Origin: Endozoicomonas sp965208385
GTDB lineage: Bacteria; Pseudomonadota; Gammaproteobacteria; Pseudomonadales; Endozoicomonadaceae
Assembly (NCBI GenBank): GCA_965208385.1
Contig: CBDBOO010000052.1
Location: 62,001-126,000 of the forward strand
DNA length: 64,000 nucleotides
Reading direction: 5' to 3'
The position numbers and the translations under genes are program-made. Below are positions 17,410 to 26,217 of this stretch, piece after piece. The stretch's first letter is position 1; each line of letters starts with the position of its first letter. A model generated the notes under the pieces. That model saw nothing but the letters and a program-made list of their open reading frames with translations. It was not told where the DNA came from and searched no databases.

Positions 17410-17874
17410 TTAATCCTCTGCATAAACCCGGGTCCGGGATGAACCAGCCTTGAAGGCATAGGTAACCAGAGGCGATGTCTTGGGCCGGCTGTCCATACCC
17501 GGTGCTCCCCAGGGCATTCCCGGTAATGTGATGCCTTTGATGTCGGGACGCTCGGTCAACAGTTTGTTGACGGTATTAACCGGAACCAGACCATCAATGG
17601 CATATCCATCCACCATGAGGGTATGACAACCCTCGTAGCCCTTTGGTATTCCTGCAGTCTCTTTGATTCGGGAGAGGGAACTCAGGGATTTGATCTCTAC
17701 GTCAAAGCCATTTTTTTCCAGATATTTTGCATATTCATCGCAGCAACCACAGCGTAATGGTTTGTACATGGTTGCTTTTTTGAGCTCATCTGCCTGTAAA
17801 TTTGGGCCTAACAGCGTCATTAAAATAATGGAGGATGACAGGGTTATTTTTTTGCCAATGTGTTTGAATTTCAT
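17410..17874 (-). CDS. DUF411 periplasmic metal-binding protein, paralogue 1
   Basis: 154 residues with a signal peptide (ends near LQA, about 31). The DUF411 hallmarks are LRCGCCDEYAKYLEKNGF, EGCHTLMVDGYAIDGLVP and LPGMPWGAPGMDS, giving a Cys/His/Met-rich likely copper site. Homologues lie in copper-resistance clusters (CopG-like). The ATG at 17874 has AAGGTG seven bases upstream. A second member, at 26537-26983, is only moderately similar. Copper binding is from family knowledge. Confidence 0.85.
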   Translation of the reverse strand: MKFKHIGKKITLSSSIILMTLLGPNLQADELKKATMYKPLRCGCCDEYAKYLEKNGFDVEIKSLSSLSRIKETAGIPKGYEGCHTLMVDGYAIDGLVPVNTVNKLLTERPDIKGITLPGMPWGAPGMDSRPKTSPLVTYAFKAGSSRTRVYAED

Positions 17875-17928
17875 GCTAATCACCTTAATTTTTTGTGTTA
17901 TTCCTGGCGTGCCAGCCGGGTTCTACAT

Positions 17929-18228
17929 TCACTGATCAGTATTGCCGGTTGATTCATTCTTCTTACAACCCGACTTATTCATGCAAAGGCCCAGTCCACA
18001 CATAACGAGACAAGGAGCCAGAGCCAGAATCAGAGATGCGGCACCGATGGAAACCAGGAAACCCCAGTTCATAAACATCGCCACTGAAGCCAGTAGCCCC
18101 GCTGTCAACATCCACCGCTTACCCCCGAATAGAATGACTTTCAAATCACTCATTCCGAATTCACGGTTGTTGATTTCGGAGTTCACCGTTTTTTCCTGAG
18201 GCTGGGATAAACTTTCAGAATTCTTCAT
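17929..18228 (-). CDS. Small membrane protein with Cys-rich end, copper island
   Basis: 99 residues. A polar N-terminus is followed by hydrophobic spans at about residues 38-55 and 57-80 and a C-terminal segment APCLVMCGLGLCMNKSGCKK with four cysteines and two methionines. The pattern recalls short membrane proteins of copper-resistance loci (DUF2933-like), but I am not sure of the family. It lies between the DUF411 gene and the Met-rich protein gene, in the same direction. Cys/Met richness supports a metal role by inference only. Confidence 0.6.
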   Translation of the reverse strand: MKNSESLSQPQEKTVNSEINNREFGMSDLKVILFGGKRWMLTAGLLASVAMFMNWGFLVSIGAASLILALAPCLVMCGLGLCMNKSGCKKNESTGNTDQ

Positions 18229-18340
18229 TTATGCACCCTTGACGGTAGATAAACCCCAGATAGCGTCGCAACATGGAAAGCCATGGTTGATAATCCAATA
18301 TGGACAGGTCAGGGTTTTGATTGGCCAGAATCACGATAAA

Positions 18341-18652
18341 TTACTTCTTCGCTTCACCTTCTTTTTGTGAATGATGGTTTGAGGTCATTTGCATCATCCT
18401 GGTGCAGGCAGCCATCATGTCCTCCATTTGCTCTTTTGATCCCATCATCTTCATCATGCCCATCATGTTTTTCATATTGCCCATATCCATATCCATATCC
18501 ATGGACATGGCTGTCTTTTCTTTTGACGCTGAATCCATGTTTATGGAATCAGTGCTTTCATGAGCCTGAAGAGTAAACGCGCTGGCTATTCCGGTAAGAA
18601 AAATGGATGTGATAGCCGCTTTTTTGGCTGCTTTTTTGAGAGAGATGTTCAT
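18341..18652 (-). CDS. Methionine-rich exported protein, likely copper-binding
   Basis: 103 residues with a signal peptide (LQA-HES, about residue 30) and a mature part dominated by Met and Asp/Lys, for example MSMDMDMDMG followed by NMMGMMKMMG. Methionine-rich periplasmic peptides of this kind bind Cu(I) in several resistance systems. The ATG at 18652 is the only good start, with GGTAGAACCA upstream. No named family is recognised. Its position in the cueR-copA island supports a copper-sponge role. Confidence 0.7.
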   Translation of the reverse strand: MNISLKKAAKKAAITSIFLTGIASAFTLQAHESTDSINMDSASKEKTAMSMDMDMDMGNMKNMMGMMKMMGSKEQMEDMMAACTRMMQMTSNHHSQKEGEAKK

Positions 18653-18876
18653 TGGTTCTACCCGTGAGTTGTATAGTAATCAGTTTTAATAAAAAGAATT
18701 GAAAAGAGTGTTGGACGATGGCCACAGAAGAACGCTTTCTCTGTGCACGCTGGGTGAACCGCGAGAAACAGGTTTCGTTGAGGTACATTGAAATAGTCGT
18801 ATAGAGCCCATCAATACCTTATGGCGTTGATAGCACCGGACGCTAAATTATGTGTAGATCAGCGAACACTGAGCGG

Positions 18877-19284
18877 TTAAACGACAGGTTTTGGAGGGCG
18901 GGGAATAATGCCAAGAGCAATGTTGTGGTAAATAGGAATCTGGTAACCCATTAAACCGGAACAATTAGTGTTAGATAGTGCCAGTGATTGTGTACCAGGC
19001 AGTGCAGTGAACACGCTGGGAGTGCAACGGGCACTTCCCATGGTAAGGGCGCAATTCATTGCGCCGCTTTCACTGCAACCCGGTTTTGTACAGGTACTTT
19101 CTTCAGAGCAATTCTGATCACAATCTGGTGATGCCATTGTGCTGATTTCAACATTGATCTCAACATTTATTTCAACACCGCTCTCGATCATATCCATTTG
19201 TGATACAAAATCGACGCTCGCCATTGCCTGTCCTGTGATCAGGACGAAAGCTATAAAGATGTTGGCGAGTTTGCGTATGGTCAT
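18877..19284 (-). CDS. Cysteine-rich exported protein of the copper island, family unknown
   Basis: 135 residues. Signal peptide at about 1-22 (GQAMA-SV). The middle holds a cluster of cysteines, CDQNCSEESTCTKPGC, and more near NCALTMGSARC. The start lies 11 bp after the cueR stop on the same strand, so it is probably in the copA-cueR operon. Histidine is rare, and the C-terminus is IPRPPKPVV. Such cysteine clusters suggest thiolate metal binding or disulfides; sequence alone cannot tell. A GVEIN/VEINVEI internal repeat sits just after the signal peptide. Confidence 0.6.
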   Translation of the reverse strand: MTIRKLANIFIAFVLITGQAMASVDFVSQMDMIESGVEINVEINVEISTMASPDCDQNCSEESTCTKPGCSESGAMNCALTMGSARCTPSVFTALPGTQSLALSNTNCSGLMGYQIPIYHNIALGIIPRPPKPVV

Positions 19285-19295
19285 TGCACGTTATA

Positions 19296-19721
19296 TCAGT
19301 TAGTTATCTTTAGTTTATGGGCATTTGTGTTTTTTGCACTGGCCAGTTTATCCAGAATCGGACAGTCAGGCATTTCATCACCATGACAGCATTCAGTCAT
19401 TTCTTTCAGACTTTCACGAATGATGTGTAACTGGGAAATTTTATTTTCCACATCGTCTATTTTTTGTAACGCCAGTTTTTTTACATCGGCACTTTTACGA
19501 CCCTGGTCTTTATAGAGATTGATGAGGTCAGCACACTCTTTCAGGGTGAACCCCAGTTCCCGGGACTGACTGATGAATAATAATTCACGAAGATGAACTT
19601 CATTGTAATCCCTGTAGCCATTTTCTTTGCGTGAAGCAGGAGTCATCAGCTCCATATCCTCGTAATAACGAATAGCTTTGGCTGTCAGTCCGGTGGCTCT
19701 GGCCGCTTTTGATATGTTCAT
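19296..19721 (-). CDS. cueR: MerR-family copper-responsive regulator
   Basis: 141 residues. Winged-helix DNA-binding domain at the N-terminus (SKAARATGLTAKAIRYYED), long dimerisation helix, and a C-terminal metal loop with CCHGDEMPDCPIL, where the cysteine spacing matches CueR-type Cu(I) sensors. It begins four bases after the copA stop and should act at the MerR-type promoter upstream of copA, giving autoregulation. Length and motifs fit CueR; HmrR is an equivalent name. Confidence 0.88.
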   Translation of the reverse strand: MNISKAARATGLTAKAIRYYEDMELMTPASRKENGYRDYNEVHLRELLFISQSRELGFTLKECADLINLYKDQGRKSADVKKLALQKIDDVENKISQLHIIRESLKEMTECCHGDEMPDCPILDKLASAKNTNAHKLKITN

Positions 19722-19725
19722 ATCG

Positions 19726-22203
19726 TTATTTACCTGTCCGGATTGATGATAAATGGAATGACGATTTAAAGAGCCTCAGGCGGTTAGCATTGGTGACTAC
19801 GGTCACAGATGATAACGCCATGGCAGCACCGGCTATGACAGGATTCAGGAGCAAGCCTGTAAATGGGTAAAGAATGCCGGCAGCTACCGGAATACCCAGT
19901 GTATTGTAGATAAATGCGCCAAACAGGTTCTGTTTGATATTGAGTAGTGTCGCCCGTGACAGTTCAACCGTATCAGCCAGACCGTGCAATGATGAGCGCA
20001 TAAGGGTGATGTCGGCGGACTCAATGGCGACATCGGTTCCGGCACCAATGGCAAAACCAACATTAGCTCTGGCCAGAGCAGGCGCATCGTTGATGCCATC
20101 GCCGGTCATACCTACCTGCTCTCCCTGCTGCTGTAATCTCTGTATATGTGCGTCCTTATCCTGGGGCAATACTTCAGCCTGGAATTCATCGATTCCAACC
20201 TGTTCGGCCACGGCTTTTGCTGTCAGACGGTTATCACCGGTGAGCATGACGACTTTGATGCCAAGATCATGCAGTCGGTTGATAGCGGCAATAGAATCTT
20301 CACGAACAGGGTCGGCAACGGCAACCAGCCCTGCCAGTTGATTATCTACAGAAAGGTACATGGGTGTACGACCTTTCTTTGCCAGATCTTCAGCCTGTGC
20401 AGTCAGTGCTTCACAGGAAATACCACGGTCGTTCATCAGTTTAAGGTTGCCAAAGAGCAGTTGTTTATCTTCTACCAGTCCGGATACACCGTGTCCGGGA
20501 ATTGCAAGAAAGTCAGTCACAGGCATTAATGGCAGAACCTGTGCTTTTGCCGACGCCATGATAGCTTCAGCCAGAGAGTGCTCAGAGGCGGCTTCCAGAC
20601 TGGCAGCAAGGCTTAGTAATGCGTTTTCTGTAAAGCGGTCTGCGGCGATAACTTCGGTGACTTTCGGTGCACCTTCTGTAATGGTGCCGGTTTTATCCAT
20701 GACCAGTGTGGTGATTTTACTGGCCTGCTGCAGAGCATCACCTTTGCGAATTAATATACCCAGCTCTGCTGCTTTGCCGACTCCGGCCATTACCGACATT
20801 GGCGTCGCCAGCCCCAGTGCGCAGGGACAGGCAATAATTAATACCGTGGTCGCAACAACCAGCATGTGAGCAATTCTGGGCTCGGGGCCCACAAGGAACC
20901 AGATCAGAGCGGCGGCAATAGCGATTAATATTACAATGGGCACAAATATCGACGATATTTTATCCGCCAGCCGGGCAATGGGCATTTTTGTACTCTGGGC
21001 TTTTTTTACCAGGGCAATAATCTGTGCCAGGGCTGTTTCATCGCCTACTTTTTCGGCCTGAAACAAAATACTGCCATTTTTGTTCAGCGTGCCAGCAGAT
21101 ATCGAATCGTTCTTTGTTTTGTTGACGGGCATGGGTTCGCCAGTGAGCATGGATTCATCCAGCAGGCTGGAACCTTCCAGTACAAAGCCGTCTACCGGAA
21201 TTTTTTCACCGGGACGTACCCGTACAATATCCCCTCTTCTGACCTGTGCAATGGGAATATCTATTTCCTGTCCGTCACGCACGACGCGAGCCGTTTTTGC
21301 CTGCAGGCCCAAAAGGCGTTTTACGGCTTCACTGGTTTTACCTTTGGCGCGAAGTTCCAGTGCATGACCGAGATTGATGAGACCAATAATCATGGCGCTG
21401 GCTTCAAAATAAACATGGCGGGCACTGGCAGGCAAAAAAGCCGGATACAGGACGACAGCCATGGAGTACAGCCAGGCAACGCCGGTTCCCAGGGCTATAA
21501 GAGTGTCCATATTGGCATTACGATGTTTCAGTGCCTGCCACATGCCAGTGAAAAAATGCCTGCCAGAAATAAACAGAATCAGGAATGTGGCTATGCCTAC
21601 GGCCCCCCAGGCTATCTGCTGTGTGGGTGAACTAACATTCATTTCTCCTGTAACCAGTCCCCAGATCATCAGGGGAATACCCAGCCCAAGAGCAAAGAAG
21701 GCATGCTTGAGCAGATATTGATACCGGGCTTTATCTTCCTGTTCCTGACGTAGCTGGTTATCGGCTTCCGGATCAACCGGAATGCCCGGATAACCAGCCT
21801 GCTCCAGTTGTTCAATAATAACCGCTGTTTCCAGAGTTCCTTCAATGGTCACCGTTTTGTCTGCCAGATTTACAGTGGCAGCGGTAACACCAGGCAAGCT
21901 TTCAAGGGCTGTTTCAATTTTGTTAACGCAGGATGCACAGTTCATGGAGCTGACAGCAAACTGTAATGTATCACTGATAGCGATCAGGCGGGCACCATAA
22001 CCCGCAGATTCAACGGCTGAAATCAGGGTGCCTGGTACAGTGGTGCCTTCCACTGTGACGGTCTTGTCTGCAAGGTTGACACTGGCTTGAGATACACCCG
22101 TTACTGACATTAGCGCCTGTTCTATTTTTCGGACACAGCTGGCGCAATTCACGCCAGTGAGTGACAGACGAATCTGGAGTTTGTTTTCTGTTGATGCAGA
22201 CAT
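19726..22203 (-). CDS. copA: Copper-exporting P1B-type ATPase
   Basis: Inner-membrane Cu(I) pump of 825 residues. Two N-terminal heavy-metal domains carry VNCASC and MNCASC. After the first membrane hairpins comes the actuator loop with LTGEPMPV, then the CPC metal site in ACPCALGLATP, the phosphorylated Asp in DKTGTITEG, and the hinge MTGDGINDAPAL. The ATG at 22203 gives the standard start, although no strong ribosome site is seen. It is followed at once by cueR. Part of its 5' end is copied at 25748-26071. All catalytic motifs are intact. Confidence 0.95.
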   Translation of the reverse strand: MSASTENKLQIRLSLTGVNCASCVRKIEQALMSVTGVSQASVNLADKTVTVEGTTVPGTLISAVESAGYGARLIAISDTLQFAVSSMNCASCVNKIETALESLPGVTAATVNLADKTVTIEGTLETAVIIEQLEQAGYPGIPVDPEADNQLRQEQEDKARYQYLLKHAFFALGLGIPLMIWGLVTGEMNVSSPTQQIAWGAVGIATFLILFISGRHFFTGMWQALKHRNANMDTLIALGTGVAWLYSMAVVLYPAFLPASARHVYFEASAMIIGLINLGHALELRAKGKTSEAVKRLLGLQAKTARVVRDGQEIDIPIAQVRRGDIVRVRPGEKIPVDGFVLEGSSLLDESMLTGEPMPVNKTKNDSISAGTLNKNGSILFQAEKVGDETALAQIIALVKKAQSTKMPIARLADKISSIFVPIVILIAIAAALIWFLVGPEPRIAHMLVVATTVLIIACPCALGLATPMSVMAGVGKAAELGILIRKGDALQQASKITTLVMDKTGTITEGAPKVTEVIAADRFTENALLSLAASLEAASEHSLAEAIMASAKAQVLPLMPVTDFLAIPGHGVSGLVEDKQLLFGNLKLMNDRGISCEALTAQAEDLAKKGRTPMYLSVDNQLAGLVAVADPVREDSIAAINRLHDLGIKVVMLTGDNRLTAKAVAEQVGIDEFQAEVLPQDKDAHIQRLQQQGEQVGMTGDGINDAPALARANVGFAIGAGTDVAIESADITLMRSSLHGLADTVELSRATLLNIKQNLFGAFIYNTLGIPVAAGILYPFTGLLLNPVIAGAAMALSSVTVVTNANRLRLFKSSFHLSSIRTGK

Positions 22204-22237
22204 TCAAAATATTTCTGTAAGAACCCAATACAGAGTT

Positions 22238-22268
22238 AGCATATTCCTTACCCTAACGGGAAGGTAAA
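22238..22268 (-). promoter_or_regulatory. CueR-type promoter of copA
   Basis: On the minus strand TTTACC (-35) and TATGCT (-10) are separated by 19 bases, the overlong spacer of MerR-family promoters. The spacer holds the dyad ACCTTCC...GGTAAGG (22246-22265), matching CueR operators. An identical copy lies at 26106-26136. Confidence 0.85.
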
Positions 22269-22349
22269 GGTTTTTTTCATTTTTTTGTCAGTTTCAGATA
22301 TAAGGTTCTCTTTGACGCCGTAAGGATGCAGAATTTACCGCCCCTACCG

Positions 22350-22453
22350 CCGTCATTCCGTGTGGGACCACGGAATCCACAACACAGGGATGTGAAGCCG
22401 GAACATTATTCATAACTGGCAGATGGATTCCGGGTCGGAGCCCGGAATGACGG
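22350..22453. repeat. Palindromic REP-like element, copy A
   Basis: About 104 bp with imperfect inverted ends: CCGTCATTCCG at the left and CGGAATGACGG at the right, each with an inner palindrome (CCGTGTGGGACCACGG; CCGGGTCGGAGCCCGG). It lies between copA and the DUF411 fragment. The second copy at 26218-26321 is part of a larger duplication, not an independent insertion. Confidence 0.75.
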
Positions 22454-22558
22454 CGTAGGGTGCGGAGTATGGAATGGAAGCAGTGCGCAAATGGTTCTGC
22501 CGGAACCCTGTTAGAATTATGAAGAACCCTGAAAAATACGGCTCATCGCGAACTTACA

Positions 22559-22572
22559 TTGATTCTGATCAA
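22559..22572. promoter_or_regulatory. Perfect FNR/Anr box, copy A
   Basis: TTGATTCTGATCAA fits TTGATnnnnATCAA exactly. It lies about 96 bp before the broken DUF411 fragment at 22668, so this copy probably no longer controls a gene. Confidence 0.6.
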
Positions 22573-22667
22573 TATCCACAGAATCATCATTGGCTTTCAG
22601 GTATCGGGTTGTTGTTATTACCTTGAGGCTTCTTTATGTTTGAGTATAACTTTTTCGGGGGCTTTAT

Positions 22668-22721
22668 ATGAATCTTGTTAAGACCGCTTTTTTAGGGACA
22701 GCCATTATACTGTCTTCTTAG
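22668..22721 (+). pseudogene. 5' fragment of a DUF411 gene
   Basis: Seventeen codons (MNLVKTAFLGTAIILSS) followed by TAG, matching the signal-peptide start of the intact gene at 26537 at nearly every codon. Homology stops abruptly at 22718. It marks the right edge of the first copy of the duplicated copA/promoter/DUF411 junction. Confidence 0.85.
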
Positions 22722-23208
22722 CTGTTCCAATTATTCTTATTGTGAGCTCGAACCACAAAGACACTAAGGCACGAAGAAAATACTCTTTTATTTGCCAGCG
22801 CTACGTGCAGGAAAAGTCAAAAACTTTGTGCCTTTGTGCCTTGGTGGTTCAAAAAGCGAGCTACTGCTGAATTGAATCAGCTCGAATCACAGTATCCTGA
22901 TTACCAATAGCATCTAGCTAAAGCTTTCCTACAGTCCTGTAATCAGCGATACTATCGATAAAATATTGTAGTGCTGTGAAATACAACGAAATTTATCTAG
23001 ATCTTAACTTTAAATAGTTTTTGGCTGAGCACACAGCCTATGCTTTTCTTGAAAATCTATTGGCATAGGGTGTGCTCGTATCAAGTGATATAATTGTTTA
23101 TAATTTAATGTACACCAAATACTCCTATCCATTCTTTTCTACATGTTAAACGCATAACATTCTTTCTGGGATTTGATGTAGTACAAGACCACCTATACCC
23201 GGTTGGTT
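22722..23208. other. Intergenic stretch with an inverted-repeat element, no gene seen
   Basis: I see no convincing gene. At 22750-22850 GAACCACAAAGACACTAAGG and its near-complement ending CCTTGGTGGTTC form a long imperfect inverted repeat of the 'accacaaaggcac' type found dispersed in many bacterial genomes, flanked by GAGCTC/CGAGCT. 23105-23199 is the former 3' end of the secreted-protein gene upstream, cut off by MITE copy 2. Confidence 0.6.
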
Positions 23209-23439
23209 GGCTATGTTCCCGCCAATAGTTGTATTGCTTACTCCCTATGTTTACAGGGCTACAGACGTGCCTTATAAAGTAGAGATATGACTAAATCTTG
23301 TATATTGCATTTGTTTATTGCCCAAAGAACAGCGATTTGTTCTGGGATACCTTCCTATCTCATGAATAGCCATATGTGGAGCAGGAAAATAAAGTTTTAT
23401 AGGACTTTAGTGCTCCCAACTATTGACGGGAACATAGCC
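23209..23439 (-). mobile_element. MITE copy 2 (231 bp), inverted orientation
   Basis: Same element as copies 1, 3 and 4 but on the opposite strand. The 9-bp target duplication CGGTTGGTT flanks it at 23200-23208 and 23440-23448. It is inserted within the 3' part of a secreted-protein gene and provides that gene's present stop codon. Confidence 0.92.
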
Positions 23440-24061
23440 CGGTTGGTTGGTTTTGCGTGGAGGAGTAGAAATTCAAAAGATCTTCTGGGTTTATCTCACC
23501 ACCACCACCACCTCCTCTTCTATCGCTATCGCTATCGCTATCGCTATCGCTATCGCTGTCGCTGTCTTCCTCTTCCTCTTCCTCTTCCTTGCATAAATTG
23601 CGCATTTCCAAATCTTTAGTCACAACTAGATTTGGTATGATTTTTAGATCAATATCTCGACCAAAGTTGATATATTGATATTTAAATAATGCTCTTGTAC
23701 CATCTGTATTACTTTCTACCCATAGAGCGTTTTGGTCGTTAATATTTTTACCAAAATATTTTCCATATGCATCTCTTGCTACTTCAGTAACAGCAATAAT
23801 TCCTACTGTTTGTATATTATTCATATAATGCTTTACATCTTTAGTGATTTTTATTTGATCTTTTTTAATCTGCTTGAAGCTTTTGAATGGAACATTTGTC
23901 CGCGCTGCAGGAACAAGTGCCGATCCGTGCTGGTCTAATAATTTATCTTCGCTAAGTAGTTCTTTTTCACAAACAGAAATACTACTTATCGCAATAGCTG
24001 GGAAAATAAAAAGGGCAGAAAGCACTGCTATCAGTTTTATTACAATCCGTGTAGAGTTCAT
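23420..24061 (-). CDS. Exported protein with acidic Ser-Asp repeat tail, C-terminus replaced by MITE
   Basis: 213 residues from the ATG at 24061 (MNSTRIVIK); the frame is open to 24127 but the signal peptide begins here, with a likely cut near AIA/SSIS at about residue 27. The folded part, to about residue 160, matches no family I know. A low-complexity tail follows: a Glu run, a Ser-Asp repeat, then GGGGGG. The last five residues and the stop come from MITE copy 2. Without the MITE the frame would go on for about 30 residues to TAA at 23105-23107. AT-rich codon use unlike the housekeeping neighbours suggests transfer. Confidence 0.65.
   Translation of the reverse strand: MNSTRIVIKLIAVLSALFIFPAIAISSISVCEKELLSEDKLLDQHGSALVPAARTNVPFKSFKQIKKDQIKITKDVKHYMNNIQTVGIIAVTEVARDAYGKYFGKNINDQNALWVESNTDGTRALFKYQYINFGRDIDLKIIPNLVVTKDLEMRNLCKEEEEEEEDSDSDSDSDSDSDSDRRGGGGGGEINPEDLLNFYSSTQNQPTGLCSRQ
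23497..23589 (-). repeat. Three adjacent microsatellites in a coding region
   Basis: A CCA-type trinucleotide run (about 23497-23513), a TATCGC hexanucleotide run (about 23521-23565) and a TTCCTC hexanucleotide run (about 23566-23589) lie side by side. On the minus strand they encode Glu, Ser-Asp and Gly runs. All repeat lengths are multiples of three, so slippage would alter length rather than frame. Confidence 0.9.
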
Positions 24062-24231
24062 TTTTATTTCACTATTTGTATATAATAAAAAAACAGGAGT
24101 TTTTGTTAGAAATAATTTCCGAGACATTTATTCTAAAAAGTGGATAATCCGGACACGATCTATTATAGATGTCTAATAGTAAAAACCGTGTGAAAAACAC
24201 AGATATACTAATTAAGAATGAAATGATGTAC

Positions 24232-24774
24232 TTAGTTTACTCCCTGTCTTTCACAACCATCATAAGATTTACGGCTGCAATCATTATCAGGGCCTCCTGC
24301 CCTCCCTTTATCTTTTGATGATTCATTTGAATTGTTAGCTTCATCAATATTCGCTTTAGACTTGGCAAATACATCGGACATCGCCTCACGTCTGTCCACA
24401 TGCACTTTTAGAAATATTCTGGCAAATTCAGATGATGAAATTTCACTAATTTCACTACCATTAACAACCTCAAATGTCATTAACATATTAGAAGGTACGT
24501 TTAAAATTGAAGCTTGCACTATTGGCATTTCTTGATGATATTTGGCGAGTTCAAGAGCTTTTTCTTCCATTTCATCTTCTGTACAAAGTGGACAAAATTC
24601 AAGCACTGTATTTTTTGGAGCTATTGATGCCAAGTAATCGATGTCATCAATCAATATTTTCTGTTCACTTGTAAGTGAGGTTGGAAAATAACTTGCGTAG
24701 TCTTCCCCTAAAACTGAGGAAGAAGTTGTTATCAAAAAGTATCCAATGAACAACGATTTTATAATTGATCTCAT
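24232..24774 (-). CDS. Exported protein of unknown family
   Basis: 180 residues if started at the ATG at 24774, which has AGAG at good distance; an ATG at 24786 adds four residues. Signal peptide at about 1-23 (SVLG-EDYA). It has CPLCTEDEMEEKALELAKYH in the middle, a CxxC with a helical acidic stretch, and further cysteines near the C-terminus (DCSRKSYDGCERQG). The 3' third is rich in Lys, Asp and Asn. No family recognised. It is AT-rich like the preceding gene and lies between the duplicated copper junctions, so it is probably part of an acquired segment. Confidence 0.6.
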   Translation of the reverse strand: MRSIIKSLFIGYFLITTSSSVLGEDYASYFPTSLTSEQKILIDDIDYLASIAPKNTVLEFCPLCTEDEMEEKALELAKYHQEMPIVQASILNVPSNMLMTFEVVNGSEISEISSSEFARIFLKVHVDRREAMSDVFAKSKANIDEANNSNESSKDKGRAGGPDNDCSRKSYDGCERQGVN

Positions 24775-25010
24775 TTTTTCTCTCATAAGTGTTTGTTGTA
24801 ATTTCGATGAATTAATTTACCCCCAGAGAATAGGAGGTTTATTTAGTTACGCCTAGAAAGTGCTTTTATTACGCCAAGAGCGCGGATAAAGGTTCGCTTC
24901 ATTTGGTTACGCAACTCATAATTATTGATATATACTCACGACATTTGTGCGCGCTCCTTTATTAAGTTGAGTGATAAAAAGAAGGAGTTAGTGTAACTAC
25001 CTGTAATATC

Positions 25011-25253
25011 TTACTGAGTTTTAGATATAGTATTAATGCGAAAACAAGTTGAATTCAGGATATGGTTTTTTGCAGGATGAAGAATAAAGTTATCGCTTGA
25101 TTCATCTAATAAAAAATCAATAAATACTCGGTCACCCTTTTTGCACGCCATACTCTCACTGTTCATAGATTTCAAACGAAAAAATATTCGATTACAAACG
25201 CTTGAGTACTTAGATGTAGGTAGGAAAAACATTAGCAAAACAATCATATTCAC
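25011..25253 (-). CDS. Possible small exported protein, 80 residues
   Basis: An open frame with a short hydrophobic start (MIVLLMFFLP) and a mixed, Cys-containing remainder (CNRIFF, MACKKGDRVF). No family is recognised and the ribosome site is poor. It has the same strand and base composition as the two exported-protein genes upstream, and MITE copy 3 lies 41 bp downstream. It may be a fragment. Confidence 0.35.
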   Translation of the reverse strand: MNMIVLLMFFLPTSKYSSVCNRIFFRLKSMNSESMACKKGDRVFIDFLLDESSDNFILHPAKNHILNSTCFRINTISKTQ

Positions 25254-25294
25254 ACTAAATCCATTTAGTTAAAAAATAATACAATCTATATTTG

Positions 25295-25527
25295 GGCTAT
25301 GTTCCCGTCAATAGTTGGGAGCACTCAAGTCCTATAAAAACTTTATTTTCCTGCTCCACATATGGCTATTCATGAGATAGGAAGGTATCCCAGAACAAAT
25401 CGCTGTTCTTTGGGCAATAAACAAATGCAATATACAAGATTTAGTCATATCTCTACTTTATAAGGCACGTCTGTAGCCCTGTAAACATAGGGAGTAAGCC
25501 AATACAACTATTGGCGGGAACATAGCC
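25295..25527 (+). mobile_element. MITE copy 3 (233 bp)
   Basis: Same orientation as copies 1 and 4. The 9-bp target duplication CTATATTTG lies at 25286-25294 and 25528-25536. One extra C is present near the right end compared with other copies. It sits in AT-rich DNA with no gene disrupted. Confidence 0.92.
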
Positions 25528-25747
25528 CTATATTTGCATATAATATACAAAAAAACTGTGTCGCATTTCACATTTTTTGCACAACTTACTTATTTTTAGC
25601 AATACAGGTGTCAGATCTTGAATTAACATTAATCATTAATTGTGAAAACGACAAAGGGAGGGAGAGTGCGCTGAGTGCTTTCCTGAGTTTTCAGTTCTGC
25701 ATCCAGAATCTCTTTGATGGCCACCAGTTCCTTAAAAATCACCGACT

Positions 25748-26071
25748 CCGGTTCCCAGGGCTAAAAGAGTATCCATATTGGCGTTGCGGTGTTTAAGCGC
25801 CTGCCAGTTCATGGAACTGACAAGAAAACTGCAATGAATCACTGGTGGTGATGAGTTGAGCACCATAACCCGCTGATTCAATGGTGGAAATTAAAATGTC
25901 TGATGCAGTAGAGCCTTCTACTGTGACGGTTTTGTCTGCAAGGTTGACACTGGCTTGAGACACATCAGTCATCGACAATAGCGCCTGTTCTATTTTTCGG
26001 ACACAGCTGGCACAATTCACTCCAGTGAGTGACAGACGAATCTGGAGTTTGTTTTCTGTTGATGCAGACAT
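25748..26071 (-). pseudogene. Truncated, internally deleted second copy of the copA 5' end
   Basis: From the ATG at 26071 it matches the first heavy-metal domain of copA (VNCASC intact), with about 10-15 percent base differences that grow with distance from the start. It continues to a CQFHELAGA end at a deletion joint near 25809. Beyond the joint, a short piece matches copA around 21483-21540. About 400 bp of copA are missing between the two parts and everything downstream is gone. It has a perfect copy of the CueR promoter, so a 92-residue metal-domain peptide could still be made; that is speculation. Confidence 0.8.
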
Positions 26072-26105
26072 TCAAAATATTTCTGTAAGAACCCAATACA
26101 GAGTT

Positions 26106-26136
26106 AGCATATTCCTTACCCTAACGGGAAGGTAAA
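26106..26136 (-). promoter_or_regulatory. Second copy of the CueR-type promoter
   Basis: Identical to 22238-22268: TTTACC, 19-base spacer with the CueR dyad, TATGCT. It now drives only the copA fragment. Confidence 0.8.
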
Positions 26137-26217
26137 GGTTTTTTTCATTTTTTTGTCAGTTTCAGATATAAGGTTCTCTTTGACGCCGTAAGGATGCAGA
26201 ATTTACCGCCCCTACCG

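Noticed and set aside
18558..18788. Minus-strand frame of 76 codons overlapping the Met-rich protein start
   Set aside because: It overlaps a convincing signal peptide in another frame and resembles no family.
22350..22453. REP-like palindrome considered as a rho-independent terminator
   Set aside because: It is over 100 bp with paired inverted ends, without a T-run, and lies between divergent genes where no terminator is needed.
23521..23565. Regular TATCGC repeats considered as a CRISPR-like or tandem array
   Set aside because: Units are 6 bp, contiguous and in frame with coding sequence; a microsatellite, not CRISPR.
25608..25796. Plus-strand frame of 62 codons before the copA fragment
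   Set aside because: It runs into antisense copA sequence and has no signal or family.
25748..26071. copA fragment considered as a stand-alone copper chaperone gene
   Set aside because: The one metal domain is intact, but the C-terminus is a random deletion joint, so decay is the simpler reading.
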